Below, piece after piece: positions 47,323-56,671 of a stretch of 64,000 bases of DNA. The position numbers were made by a program, and so were the translations under genes. Origin of the DNA: Chitinophaga pinensis (lineage in GTDB: Bacteria > Bacteroidota > Bacteroidia > Flavobacteriales_D > Crocinitomicaceae); NCBI GenBank assembly GCA_945883825.1, contig CAMCYF010000003.1:38273-102272 (forward strand), read 5' to 3'. Within the stretch, counting starts at the first letter, position 1. Every line of letters begins with the position of its first letter. A model generated the notes under the pieces. That model saw nothing but the letters and a program-made list of their open reading frames with translations. It had not been told where the DNA came from and made no database searches.

Positions 47323-48057
47323 ATGTTAAATAATTTACCACAAGTCACAAAAAATATTTTAATCCTAAACATCGTTTTTTTTCTTGCAACATTTATTTTA
47401 AAATCGCAAGGAATTGACTTAATCTCAAGTTTTGGAGCACACTATGTAAATTCACCACTTTTTCAACCTTTTCAGGTAGTTACTCATTTTTTCATGCATG
47501 CAGATATCCTTCATATCTTTTTTAACATGTGGCTTTTTCTTATGTTAGGCGCCTATCTTGAAAATATTTGGGGGCCTAAGCGTTTTTTCATCTTTTACAT
47601 TTGCTGTGCTTTGGGTTCATTTGCATTGTATAATATTATTGGAGTTTATGAGATTGAAGCGCTAAAAAACCAATTAGTCTTGGAAAAATTTGATTTAAAT
47701 GAGATTAATAACATGATTCAAAATGGCGAATATAATTCAGCAAATTTTGAAAATAATCCTGTCTATCATGATTATGTAGTCAAATCGTACACACCAATGG
47801 TCGGAGCCTCTGGAGCAATTTTTGGAGTTTTGACTGCATTTGCTATTTTATTTCCAAATACAGAATTTAGGATTTATTTTTTGATACCTGTAAAAGCAAA
47901 ATATTTTGTTGGATTGTACCTTTTATGGGAGATATATCAGGCATATCAAAATAATATTAATGATAACACAGCCCACTTAGCGCATATTGGTGGTGCGATT
48001 GTAGGTGCTGCAATTGTTTTGTTTTGGAGAAAATCCGATCGAACTAATTTTTGGTAA
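47323..48057 (+). CDS. Rhomboid family intramembrane serine protease (1)
   Basis: 244 residues, six or so hydrophobic segments. Catalytic features: HADILHIFFNMW (first His/Asn cluster), GASGAIFG with nucleophile Ser, and AHLAHIGGA with the catalytic His. A hydrophilic insert of about 45 residues (around 105-150) sits between helices 3 and 4. Starts 2 bp after mutL; first of two tandem rhomboid genes. Confidence 0.88.
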   Translation: MLNNLPQVTKNILILNIVFFLATFILKSQGIDLISSFGAHYVNSPLFQPFQVVTHFFMHADILHIFFNMWLFLMLGAYLENIWGPKRFFIFYICCALGSFALYNIIGVYEIEALKNQLVLEKFDLNEINNMIQNGEYNSANFENNPVYHDYVVKSYTPMVGASGAIFGVLTAFAILFPNTEFRIYFLIPVKAKYFVGLYLLWEIYQAYQNNINDNTAHLAHIGGAIVGAAIVLFWRKSDRTNFW

Positions 48058-48062
48058 AAAAC

Positions 48063-48959
48063 ATGAGTACTCGTAATTTTCTTGAAGAGTTTAAATTTCA
48101 ACTTTTTTCTGGTACAATGACCAATCGATTAGTTATTGTAAATGTTTTGGTATTTATTTTCATTGTTTTACTCGAAGCAATTTTTCGTTTGTTGAAAATA
48201 GATCAAGCTATCATTGAGAATTTCTGTAGTTTAATATTTACTTTGGATACAAACATCCAAGAATTTATCTTCAAACCTTGGGGGCTTTTTACAAGTATCT
48301 TTTCACATTTTGATCTTTGGCATTTGCTATTTAATATGGTCTTCCTTTATTTTTCAGGGACTTATTTTGAAAGATTATTTGGTGGCAAGAAATTACTATT
48401 AACCTATCTTTTTGGAGGACTAGTTGGTGGAATTTTCGAACTAGCAGCCGAATCGCAATTTCCTTTACTCCAAAATACACAGCAACTTGTTGTTGGCGCT
48501 TCTGGTTCTATTATGGCATTGTTTACAGCTCTCGCTTTTTATTCACCCAATACTAAAGTCAATTTATTTGGTATCATTCCCATAAAAATATATTTTATCG
48601 CACTTTTCTTTTTAGTACAAGATTTGATTGGAATTGGAAGTGATGATCAAATAGCACATTTTGCACACTTAGGTGGCGCAACCTTTGGAATACTTTCAAT
48701 ACGGAATATTCAATCAAATAAAAATATATTAAATCGCTTGCAAAAAATTATTGAAGATTTAAAGCTTACTTTTAAGGGAAAAAAGAAAACAAAAAATACT
48801 GAATTCTCAAAAGTAAAGACTGATGAGGAATACAATTATGAGCGAAAATTAAGACAAGAAAAAACAGATGTAATTCTCGATAAGATTGCAAAATCTGGTT
48901 ATGAATCATTGAGTAAGTCAGAAAAAGATTTTTTATTTAATCAAAGTAAAAATGGGTAA
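48063..48959 (+). CDS. Rhomboid family intramembrane serine protease (2)
   Basis: 298 residues, again with complete motifs: SHFDLWHLLFNMVFLYFSG, GASGSIMALF and AHFAHLGGATFG. A charged cytoplasmic tail of about 80 residues (from 215) follows the last helix. A TTG at 48051 would add four residues; ATG 48063 is chosen. Overlaps the next gene by 8 nt. Paralogous to the preceding gene but well diverged. Confidence 0.87.
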   Translation: MSTRNFLEEFKFQLFSGTMTNRLVIVNVLVFIFIVLLEAIFRLLKIDQAIIENFCSLIFTLDTNIQEFIFKPWGLFTSIFSHFDLWHLLFNMVFLYFSGTYFERLFGGKKLLLTYLFGGLVGGIFELAAESQFPLLQNTQQLVVGASGSIMALFTALAFYSPNTKVNLFGIIPIKIYFIALFFLVQDLIGIGSDDQIAHFAHLGGATFGILSIRNIQSNKNILNRLQKIIEDLKLTFKGKKKTKNTEFSKVKTDEEYNYERKLRQEKTDVILDKIAKSGYESLSKSEKDFLFNQSKNG

Positions 48960-50067
48960 ATTTTCCGAGCGTTTCTTTAAATTTTCTTCGATCTTCAAGA
49001 TTCTAAGTATCTTAAGCTACTTTGCATTATTACTCTCCTACCTAAGTCCTTTTATTCATCCCAAAACAATTGCAATTTTGCCTTTTATAGGATTGGCTTA
49101 TCCTGTGATTCTTATTGTTAATATTATTTGGTTGATCTTATGGAGCATCGTTCGGTCTAAGTGGGCTATTTATAGCCTTTTAGTTCTCTTAATTGGAGGG
49201 AAATTACATTTCAGAACTTTTTCTTTTTCGATGGGTGGAGATGCGAAACAAAAAAATGAACTAAAAATTTTAAGTTACAATGTTCAACTTTTTGGAGTTT
49301 ACAAACCTAGTTTAGAAAAATCTCTTGCAACTCGAAATACTATTTTTACTTTTTTGCGTAAGGAAAATCCAGATGTCATTTGCTTGCAGGAATATTATAG
49401 AAAAGACAAGCCAACAAGATTTGAGACTTTGGATTCTCTTTATTCAATTATAGGATCAGAAAATTACCACGAAAGAAGCGCTTATAAAAAAGTGGGAAAT
49501 CAAAATTTTGGAATTGCAATGTTCTCTAAATACCCAATGATTGCGAAAGGTGATGTTATTTTTGATTCTCAGAGTGCAACTGATTGTAATTATTGTATTT
49601 ATTCTGATATTGTTAAAAATAAGGATACATTTCGAATTTATAATGTTCATTTACAATCGATTCGTTTGAATGAAAGACCCTACAAATTTAATAAGACAAA
49701 AATAAGTGATAAAAAAAATTACCTTGCGATTCGATCTATTTATAGAAAATTAAAAGTTGCGTATTTAAAAAGAGCAGACCAAGCAAAAAAAGTTGCAAAT
49801 CATATTAAAACAGCTCCTTATCCAGTTATTATCTGCGGAGATTTTAATGATACTCCAATGTCATATACGTATAATCAATTTAACAAAGGATTAGTTGATG
49901 TTTTTCGAAATGCATCCTTTGGAATAGGATCTTCTTATGTAGGAAGAATTCCAGCAGGGCGCATTGACTATATTTTTCATTCACCGTCCTTATTTTCTTC
50001 AAATTTCACTATTCAAAAAGAAGTATTAAGTGATCACCGTGCTGTATCGTGTATAATTTCTAAGTAA
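48952..50067 (+). CDS. Membrane-anchored endonuclease/exonuclease/phosphatase-fold protein
   Basis: N-terminal region with two to three hydrophobic segments (about residues 15-85), then an EEP domain: LKILSYNVQLFG, NPDVICLQEYY, FGIAMFSKYP, IICGDFNDTP (metal/catalytic Asp and Asn) and the terminal SDHRAV. The substrate could be DNA, a phosphoinositide-like head group or another phosphodiester; sequence does not decide. 371 residues. Part of the mutL-rhomboid-rhomboid-EEP run. Confidence 0.83.
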   Translation: MGKFSERFFKFSSIFKILSILSYFALLLSYLSPFIHPKTIAILPFIGLAYPVILIVNIIWLILWSIVRSKWAIYSLLVLLIGGKLHFRTFSFSMGGDAKQKNELKILSYNVQLFGVYKPSLEKSLATRNTIFTFLRKENPDVICLQEYYRKDKPTRFETLDSLYSIIGSENYHERSAYKKVGNQNFGIAMFSKYPMIAKGDVIFDSQSATDCNYCIYSDIVKNKDTFRIYNVHLQSIRLNERPYKFNKTKISDKKNYLAIRSIYRKLKVAYLKRADQAKKVANHIKTAPYPVIICGDFNDTPMSYTYNQFNKGLVDVFRNASFGIGSSYVGRIPAGRIDYIFHSPSLFSSNFTIQKEVLSDHRAVSCIISK

Positions 50068-50684
50068 TGTTTGTAGAAATAAATCCTTTAAACATCGATC
50101 AACGTTTAATTATTCAAGCTGTAAATCACTTAAAAAAAGGAGGGCTTTTAATTTTTCCAACTGACACAGTTTATGCATTGGGCTGTGACTTAAAAAATAA
50201 AAATGCATTGCAATCTCTTGCGCAAATAAAAGGACGGAAGTTAAACAAAGTTAATTTTTCTATTATTTGCTCTGATTTATCGCATCTTTCTGATTATACA
50301 AGACAGCTTGACCGTTCGGTATTTAAATTATTAAAATATTATTTGCCTGGACCATTTACTTTTATTTTAAATGCTAGCAATGAAGTCCCAAAATATTTTG
50401 ATTCCAATAAAAAAGAAATCGGTATTCGTATCCCAAATAATGAAATTACACTTGAAATTGTCCGTTTGCTCGGCAATCCTCTTGCTACTAGTTCATTGCA
50501 CAACGATGAAGACGAAATCCAAGAATATTTTTCTAATCCCACAGTAATTTACGAGCGTTTTTCTGATAAAATTGATTTTATTATTGATGGGGGAGTTGGA
50601 AAACTAGAGCCTTCAACGATTATAGATTGCAGTTCAGGAGTTGCACAAGTAATTCGACAAGGATTAGGTATTTTTGAAAACTAA
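50067..50684 (+). CDS. YrdC/YciO/Sua5-type L-threonylcarbamoyladenylate synthase homolog
   Basis: 205 residues, single YrdC-like domain: GGLLIFPTDTVYALGCD, KGRKLNKVNFSIIC, YLPGPFTFILNAS, KKEIGIRIPNN, and the terminal PSTIIDCSS. Makes the t6A tRNA-modification precursor in bona fide family members; the shape is closer to YciO, whose role is less certain. Starts on the last base of the EEP gene. Confidence 0.85.
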   Translation: MFVEINPLNIDQRLIIQAVNHLKKGGLLIFPTDTVYALGCDLKNKNALQSLAQIKGRKLNKVNFSIICSDLSHLSDYTRQLDRSVFKLLKYYLPGPFTFILNASNEVPKYFDSNKKEIGIRIPNNEITLEIVRLLGNPLATSSLHNDEDEIQEYFSNPTVIYERFSDKIDFIIDGGVGKLEPSTIIDCSSGVAQVIRQGLGIFEN

Positions 50685-50689
50685 AAGCA

Positions 50690-51247
50690 ATGGTTTTAAT
50701 AATTAATTGTGGTAGTAGTAAAACAAAATATATCGAAGAAATAGTAGATGAATTTTGCGATTTTGAAACAATTCCTTTTTTTGAATTAACAGAAGAAAAA
50801 GCAATAACTGCAAAAGCACTTATATTTTCTGGTGCTCCTCTTTTAATTACAGAAATTGATATGGATCCATACATTGAGCACATAAATTGGTTAAAAGAAT
50901 ATCAAAATCCAATTTTAGGGATTTGTTTTGGACATCAGCTTATTGGTTTACTTTATGGAGCATTTGGAAGTCGAATGAAGGAAAACAGGGATTGGTTAGA
51001 AATTGAGGTAGTTAAAGAATCGCTACTTTTTGATAAACTACCAAGTATTTTTGAAGTCATGGAAGACCATTGTGAAAGCATTTCAATCCCTGAAGGTTTC
51101 AAGTTACTTGCTTCTTCAGATGAATGTATAAATGAAGCAATGCAGCATAAAGAAAAAAAGATTTATGGCTTGCAATTTCATCCTGAAGTTTCCGGAAATT
51201 TTGGAAGGGTTATTATAGAGAATTTCTTGAGTTGTATGAATGGATAA
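50690..51247 (+). CDS. Stand-alone class I glutamine amidotransferase (GuaA-glutaminase-like)
   Basis: 185-residue triad amidotransferase: nucleophile Cys in GICFGHQLIG (near residue 81), catalytic His-Glu in LQFHPEVSG, oxyanion region FSGAPLL. It resembles the glutaminase half of GMP synthetase or archaeal GuaAa, without a synthetase domain. The partner that would receive the ammonia is not beside it. Lies 5 bp after the Sua5-like gene. Confidence 0.8.
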   Translation: MVLIINCGSSKTKYIEEIVDEFCDFETIPFFELTEEKAITAKALIFSGAPLLITEIDMDPYIEHINWLKEYQNPILGICFGHQLIGLLYGAFGSRMKENRDWLEIEVVKESLLFDKLPSIFEVMEDHCESISIPEGFKLLASSDECINEAMQHKEKKIYGLQFHPEVSGNFGRVIIENFLSCMNG

Positions 51248-51287
51248 GCCTCCTACAATCAAAAATCTTTGTTTTAGAATTATTTGC

Positions 51288-51662
51288 TTATTTTCCTCGC
51301 TTGAAATACTTATCAAGTTGAATCATTAGAAATCCTAGCAAAGCTGCAAGTGCAAAAGCAACTAAAATCCACATTGGATTATTTGTCTTTTCAGCAATAA
51401 TTGAAGGCACTATTAAAGTTGTTAACCAAGCACATATTATTACAATAATATTTGCTTTTGGATTTACTTTTTCAATTCTTTCTGTCCATACTAATCTTGA
51501 AATAGCATCTTGCATGTCTACACCATAAGCTGGTGCTTTATGTATTTCTCCAGATTCTTCTTGAATTGTTACCTCATATTTAAAATAACCAGGGCTAGTC
51601 GTGCTTGGACCTACCATCTTACAGTCTATTGCTTTTCTTCGCATTTTATTTTCTTTCGACAT
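51288..51662 (-). CDS. Small membrane protein of unknown function
   Basis: 124 residues: soluble N-terminal part (about 1-70, KMVGPSTTSPGYFKYEVTIQ, APAYGVDMQDAISRLVW) and two C-terminal transmembrane helices (about 72-90 and 96-114). I do not recognise the family. ATG at 51662; an internal ATG (residue 7) is also possible. Converges on the glutamine amidotransferase. Confidence 0.65.
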   Translation of the reverse strand: MSKENKMRRKAIDCKMVGPSTTSPGYFKYEVTIQEESGEIHKAPAYGVDMQDAISRLVWTERIEKVNPKANIIVIICAWLTTLIVPSIIAEKTNNPMWILVAFALAALLGFLMIQLDKYFKRGK

Positions 51663-52125
51663 ATTTTTAAATTTTACAGGTAAAAATCTTAAAAAATTTA
51701 GTACAAATTTACTACAAAGAATTTAAAATTCAATTTAATGAATTCGTTCATAATTATTTGTCTTTTTCGCGATTTCTAATAAAAGTAATTTCAATTTTGT
51801 TATCATACTCATTTTCAATTTTTTCAGTAGCCACAGCAACATTTTTAATATGTTCGCTTTCAAAAGAACAAACATTGAAAGTGGTAAAGAAAATATTTAG
51901 AAAATAAATAAACCAGTGTTAGCAAAAATCGATTTATTCAAATATGAGACCTAAAATAATTAATATAAATTACAATAATTAAAAAATTAGTTTTTTCATA
52001 AAATCATCAATTTTTGATGAAAAAGACTTTTTTTTAGTCAAAAAGTTGCCTTTTTTGCTGTTTTTTGACTTATTTTGAAAAATTTAGGAATTTTTATTTT
52101 TCTAATTTACAAGAAAAAATACATG
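51663..52125. other. 463-bp AT-rich gap
   Basis: No gene I can support. A minus-strand frame ending at 51754 encodes about 55 residues of protein-like text (SFESEHIKNVAVATEKIENE) but has no usable start codon, so it may be a decayed gene end. A hairpin TCATC-N7-GATGA with a T-run on the minus strand (52004-52020) may terminate the J-domain gene. Confidence 0.5.
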
Positions 52126-52575
52126 CTATTCTTCCTCACTTGCTTTCTTCGCTTTACGATATAGGTAGCTGTCATAAATGAAACGTTTTGCAAAACGAAC
52201 TTGCTTATCTGAATTGATTAGTTTTTTATACACATTCGCATTTACTCCAAAGTATTCGTAACAAGAACCATCAGTAAATGTAATCTCCAATAAGAGTCCT
52301 TTGTGCTTAAAATCTGCAATTCCACATTCATTTATAGTTGTGGTATACTCTGATAAATTTGCAGCTATCGTTTCTGGAGCAATGCTTACCAAAAAATGGT
52401 AGCCATCTACAACTTGTCTACCTTTAATGCTGGCTTCTTCTTTTAGTGGATCTCCGTCTTGAAACTTGTCTGGATGCCATTCCTTTACCAACTTACGATA
52501 AGTTGCTTTCAATGAAGAAAGTTCAATTTCTTTTTCAATCTGAAATACTTTTTTGTATTCGTTAATGCGTTTCAT
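52126..52575 (-). CDS. J-domain / KTSC-domain fusion protein
   Basis: 149 residues from ATG 52575 (ATG 52608 would add 11). N-terminal half is a DnaJ-like J-domain: helix II LKATYRKLVKEW, the invariant HPD, and a third helix. The C-terminal 55 residues fit the KTSC domain: LLLEITFTDGSCYEYFGVNANVYKKLINSD and FAKRFIYDSYLY. A J-domain normally activates an Hsp70; KTSC is a short module linked to nucleic-acid-related proteins. Lone gene in its transcriptional context. Confidence 0.75.
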   Translation of the reverse strand: MKRINEYKKVFQIEKEIELSSLKATYRKLVKEWHPDKFQDGDPLKEEASIKGRQVVDGYHFLVSIAPETIAANLSEYTTTINECGIADFKHKGLLLEITFTDGSCYEYFGVNANVYKKLINSDKQVRFAKRFIYDSYLYRKAKKASEEE

Positions 52576-52759
52576 ATAAATTTTGGTCCTCTCTAAAAAT
52601 TGACGCAAAGATAAGGCTATTTAAGCATAATTGAATGAGAATAAAATATGAGCGTAGAATTTTAGATTTAAATGTCAATAAAAAACGATAGAGATTTATT
52701 TTCAACAATCAACAATTCCTTACTTTAGTAAAATTTTATATTTTTTAAAATCTAAGCTT

Positions 52760-55168
52760 ATGAAATCAGTTTTTTTCCTATTTAATTTATTGCTTGTTTT
52801 TACTTTTTCAGCTCAGGAAAATATAAATTACCGCGTGCCTTCGCAAGAAATACTTGCTTTAGCTGATTTTGAAAGAGCACCATCAGTTTCTATGGATACG
52901 AAAAAAGAGTTCATGCTGTTGATTTACAGAAATACGTATAAAACATTGGATGATCTGAATCAAGAAGAAATTCGCTTAGGGGGTTTACGCATTAACCCGA
53001 TTACCAATATTTCAAGTACGATGTCGTACATCAATAATTTAAAAATTAGAAAAATTAGTAATAAAACCGAGGTGCAAGTTAGTGGCTTACCAAATAATCC
53101 GAAAATTGCCAATATTTCTTGGTCCCCAAACGAGCAGAAAATAGCATTTACAAATACTACAAATACAGGAGTTGAATTGTGGTTTATTAATGTTGTTTCG
53201 GCTGAGGCAAAAAAAATCACTGAAGATAACTTAAACGCTAATTTAGGGAGTCCCTATAATTGGATGATAGACAACGAAACTCTTTTAGTAAAGGTTCTCC
53301 CAAAAAATCGACCTGCTTTAATTGATGTAAAAAAAGATTTACCAAAAGGTCCAACGGTTATGTTAAGTGATGGTTCAAAATCACAAAATAGAACCTATCC
53401 TGATTTATTGAAAAACAAGGTGGATGAAGATAATTTTGATGCGCTTGTTACTTCTGAATTATATAAGGTTTCGCTTTCAGGCGCTATAGAATTATTTAAG
53501 AATCAAGCAATTTATACTGGGGAAAGTTATTCACCGGATGGAAATTATTTGCTTTTAACAACCATTAAAAAACCCTATTCCTATATTGTTCCCTTGAGTC
53601 GCTTTCCTCAAACAACAACTGTTTATGATAATTCAGGAAAAGAAATTAAAGTAGTAAACGAAGTGCCATTAACTGAAATTATGCCCAAAGGTTTTTCATC
53701 TGTGCGAAAAGGAAAGCGAAACATGAGCTGGCGTTCAGATAAACCGGCAACATTAAGCTTTGTTATTGCTCTGGATGAAGGCGATCAAGCAAATAAAGTT
53801 GCTTTTAGAGATGAACTTTTTCAATGGGATGCTCCTTTCACAAGTGAAGCTACTTCTATCACTAAAATAAAACAGCGTTTCAGTGGAATGATCTGGGGAA
53901 ATGAAACACTTGCGATTGTTTATGATGATTGGTATGATACTCGAAATACGAAAACCTATCTTATAAATCCATCAAATCCAAGTCAAGCGCCTAAAATTAT
54001 ATTCGATCGGAATTCGCAGGATATTTATGCTGATCCTGGAAATTTTGAAACTAAAAAGAATCAGTTTAATCGCGAAGTTTTGGCCATTGAAAATGGTAAT
54101 ACTTACCTTATTGGTGACGGAAATACAAAAGATGGGCAGTTTCCTTTTATCGACGAATTCAATATAGAAACATTGAAATCAAAACGCCTTTATACTTCGA
54201 AAATGAAAGATAAAAAAGAGGATTTATTGGGGATTGAAGATTTTAAAAAAGGTGAGGTTTTGGTTATGATTCAATCTAAAAATGATTATCCAAATTATTA
54301 CTTTAGAAACATTAAATCAAAAGACAAGTTAACACAAATCACATTTTTCGCCAATCCATTTGAAAGTATAAAAGATGTTTATAAAGAAGTGATTAAATAT
54401 AAGCGCAAGGACGGTGTTGATTTAACAGGAACCTTGTATTTACCGGTTGGATATGATCGAGCAAAAAAAGAAAAATTGCCACTATTAATTTGGGCTTATC
54501 CTGCTGAATTCAAGGATAAAAATTCTGCTGGTCAAAATGATAAAAATCCGAATGAATTTACCTTCCCAAATTATGGTTCTTTTGTCTATTGGGTTATGAA
54601 AGGATATGCTGTTTTGGATGATGCATCGTTCCCCATTATTGGTGAAGGAACAACTGAGCCGAATGATAATTTTATGGCGCAATTGATTGATGACGCTGAA
54701 GCTGCCATAAATGCAGTAGATAGTTTAGGATATATAAATCGCAAAAAAGTGGCGATTGGTGGGCATTCTTATGGTGCTTTTATGACAGCAAATTTATTAA
54801 CTCATTCGAACTTATTTGCTTGTGGAATTGCAAGAAGTGGCGCATATAATAGAACCTTGACGCCTTTCGGATTTCAAAGTGAACAACGAAATTATTGGGA
54901 TGTTCCAACTGTTTATAATGAAATGTCGCCTTTTATGAATGCTGAAAAAATGAAAACACCACTTTTATTAGTTCATGGTGATGCTGATAATAATCCCGGG
55001 ACATTTACTTTACAAACTGAGAGGTATTTTCAAGCTTTAAAAGGTCTGGGCGCTCCTGTTCGCTTGGTTTTATTACCAAAAGAAAGTCATGGCTATGCCG
55101 CAAAAGAAAATATTTTTCACCTACTTTGGGAACAAGATCAATTTTTAGAGAAATACTTGAAGAATTAG
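52760..55168 (+). CDS. Exported S9-family serine peptidase (prolyl oligopeptidase family, S9C-like)
   Basis: Signal peptide 1-17 (FTFSAQ), a beta-propeller-like N-terminal region to about residue 540, then an alpha/beta hydrolase domain. Catalytic Ser670 lies in GGHSYGAFM; the Asp is in LLVHGDADNNPG and the His in ESHGYAAKEN. Similar to periplasmic acylaminoacyl- or glutamyl-peptidases; exact specificity cannot be read. 802 residues. Confidence 0.87.
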   Translation: MKSVFFLFNLLLVFTFSAQENINYRVPSQEILALADFERAPSVSMDTKKEFMLLIYRNTYKTLDDLNQEEIRLGGLRINPITNISSTMSYINNLKIRKISNKTEVQVSGLPNNPKIANISWSPNEQKIAFTNTTNTGVELWFINVVSAEAKKITEDNLNANLGSPYNWMIDNETLLVKVLPKNRPALIDVKKDLPKGPTVMLSDGSKSQNRTYPDLLKNKVDEDNFDALVTSELYKVSLSGAIELFKNQAIYTGESYSPDGNYLLLTTIKKPYSYIVPLSRFPQTTTVYDNSGKEIKVVNEVPLTEIMPKGFSSVRKGKRNMSWRSDKPATLSFVIALDEGDQANKVAFRDELFQWDAPFTSEATSITKIKQRFSGMIWGNETLAIVYDDWYDTRNTKTYLINPSNPSQAPKIIFDRNSQDIYADPGNFETKKNQFNREVLAIENGNTYLIGDGNTKDGQFPFIDEFNIETLKSKRLYTSKMKDKKEDLLGIEDFKKGEVLVMIQSKNDYPNYYFRNIKSKDKLTQITFFANPFESIKDVYKEVIKYKRKDGVDLTGTLYLPVGYDRAKKEKLPLLIWAYPAEFKDKNSAGQNDKNPNEFTFPNYGSFVYWVMKGYAVLDDASFPIIGEGTTEPNDNFMAQLIDDAEAAINAVDSLGYINRKKVAIGGHSYGAFMTANLLTHSNLFACGIARSGAYNRTLTPFGFQSEQRNYWDVPTVYNEMSPFMNAEKMKTPLLLVHGDADNNPGTFTLQTERYFQALKGLGAPVRLVLLPKESHGYAAKENIFHLLWEQDQFLEKYLKN

Positions 55169-55188
55169 AGAAATAAACTAATATACTT

Positions 55189-55914
55189 ATGTTAAAGATG
55201 AAAAAGGTACTTTTTGTCATACCGTTTCTTATGCTTGCCAGAACATCCTTTGCGCAAAGTTTAAGCAAAACAATAGCACGCTTACCAGACACAGGTCAAA
55301 CAACCAGTTATACTCCAACTTTTGGCGAAGACAATGATTACATGATTAATTCACCATCTTATACTAATAATAGTAATGGAACCATTATGGATAATGTAAC
55401 AGGTTTAATGTGGCAACAAGTCGATGGTGGAGAAATGACGATTGAAAATGCTACAATTTATTGTGATAATTTAATTCTCGGTGGATTTTCGGATTGGCGT
55501 TTACCAAATCCAATTGAAAGTTTTAGTATTTTAAATCATCAAAATAACAATCCTGCCATGAACACTACATTTTTTACAGCAAGTACAGCAGAATACTGGT
55601 GGACAAATACCTATGAATTAAATTCAACAACAAAAGTTTGGTGCACGAATGCTGGTGGTGGAATAGGGAATCATCCTAAATCTGAGACAATAAGCGCTGG
55701 GGGCATTAAGAGATTTCATGTTCGCGCTGTAAGAGATATTTCCTTGCCAACTACTCTAACCAATCATTTTACAGATAATGGAGACGGCACAATTACAGAT
55801 AATTTGACGGAATTAGTTTGGCAGAAGACACCGAATATACAAACTCAAAACTGGGAAAATGCATTAGTTTATGCCGAAAACCTTTCGTTAGCAAATCTTT
55901 CAGATTGGCGCTAG
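55189..55914 (+). pseudogene. DUF1566 (Lcl-like) secreted protein, truncated at 3' end
   Basis: Starts well: signal peptide to ARTSFAQ, then a first complete DUF1566 unit (NGTIMDNVTGLMWQQ...SDWRLPNPIES...VRAVRD) and a second that opens normally (DGTITDNLTELVWQK...LSDWR). It stops exactly at SDWR with TAG, where the family continues with LPN. The second unit loses all its downstream part, and the bases after the stop encode an unrelated fragment. This marks a breakpoint. The 20-bp gap to the S9 peptidase suggests it was in that operon. Confidence 0.75.
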
Positions 55915-56521
55915 AAATACATTTCGTTGGATTAATGAGAAAACACTTGATAATAAAACCAAAAACCGACTAATTGTAAATTACATCAGACATCATTTAA
56001 CATCTTATGAATCATTTCTTGACGATATAACTTGCCGAGTTGGTAAGTTGAAAGCATACAAAACTTTAAACAGACGAATATATGATAAGATTGCAGAAGT
56101 ATATCCACTCCTCAAAATGGAATGTTCAAATCAATTGAATATTAAACTTCAGAGAATGTAATGTGATGATATACCAAAAATGTTCGGTTCAATTTAAATC
56201 AAGAATATCAGAAAGCAAAAGGATTATTTATCATTTCAAAAATAGTATTAATCAAATAAAACAAAACCCATAAAAATTATTATTGATTACCCCATTAAGG
56301 CGGAATTGAAAACGACAAAAGTTTTTACCAACTTCAAAGAACGAAATGGATTCAAGAAACCATTTAGAGAAAGAATCTAAATGAATTTTGTAATCATCAC
56401 CATACTGATTTCGTTGTTGAGTTTATTCAAGATGTTAATGATGATATTGAATATTGGGGGATTGGATCTTAAATAGATAATTATTAATTAACCCATCTAT
56501 TTTTTTAGGTGAGTTTTCTTG
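55915..56521 (+). other. Fragment-filled gap before the cassette array
   Basis: No intact gene. A frame from 55913 to 56161 encodes about 82 residues of protein-like text (NYIRHHLTSYESFLDDITCR, KIAEVYPLLKMECS) lacking a start and joined directly to the broken DUF1566 gene. Further right (about 56370-56475) another short frame ends DFVVEFIQDVNDDIEYWGIG. I do not recognise either; they look like 3' pieces of genes lost in rearrangement. Confidence 0.55.
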
Positions 56522-56552
56522 TTGAATACTAAAATAGTAATGATTATATTTG
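56522..56552 (+). promoter_or_regulatory. Pc-like promoter reading into the cassette array
   Basis: TTG at 56522-56524, exactly 20 bp, then TATATTTG at 56545-56552, a perfect TAnnTTTG with optimal spacing. The predicted start is a few bases downstream, about 65 bp before the left boundary of the array. Position and direction match the Pc promoter of integrons. Confidence 0.65.
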
Positions 56553-56555
56553 ATG

Positions 56556-56624
56556 ACCCTCATAAAATGAGGGTTAGTCATCCCATCTGCGAGGTAAGCC
56601 TCAAAAAATGGGGGTTATATATAA
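56556..56624 (+). promoter_or_regulatory. Hairpin-rich leader / possible attI-like region
   Basis: Two hairpins: CCCTCAT (56557-56563) with ATGAGGG (56567-56573), and CCCAT (56582-56586) with ATGGG (56608-56612) enclosing GAGG/CCTC (56591-56602). It ends at the boundary core GTTATGCC (56625). It has none of the L-box arms or the AAAC-GTTA 3' edge shared by the attC sites. Role as attI or as a structured RNA leader is inference. Confidence 0.5.
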
Positions 56625-56671
56625 GTTATGCCTCATTGTAGGGCGACACAAAAAACAGACAAAAATTAAGA

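Noticed and set aside
51754..51912. Small minus-strand protein-like frame in the 51663-52125 gap
   Set aside because: No ATG, GTG or TTG at a sensible place; at most a decayed gene end.
51920..51935. Isolated GTTAGCAAA resembling an array core
   Set aside because: No palindromic arms and no matching complement nearby; a chance match.
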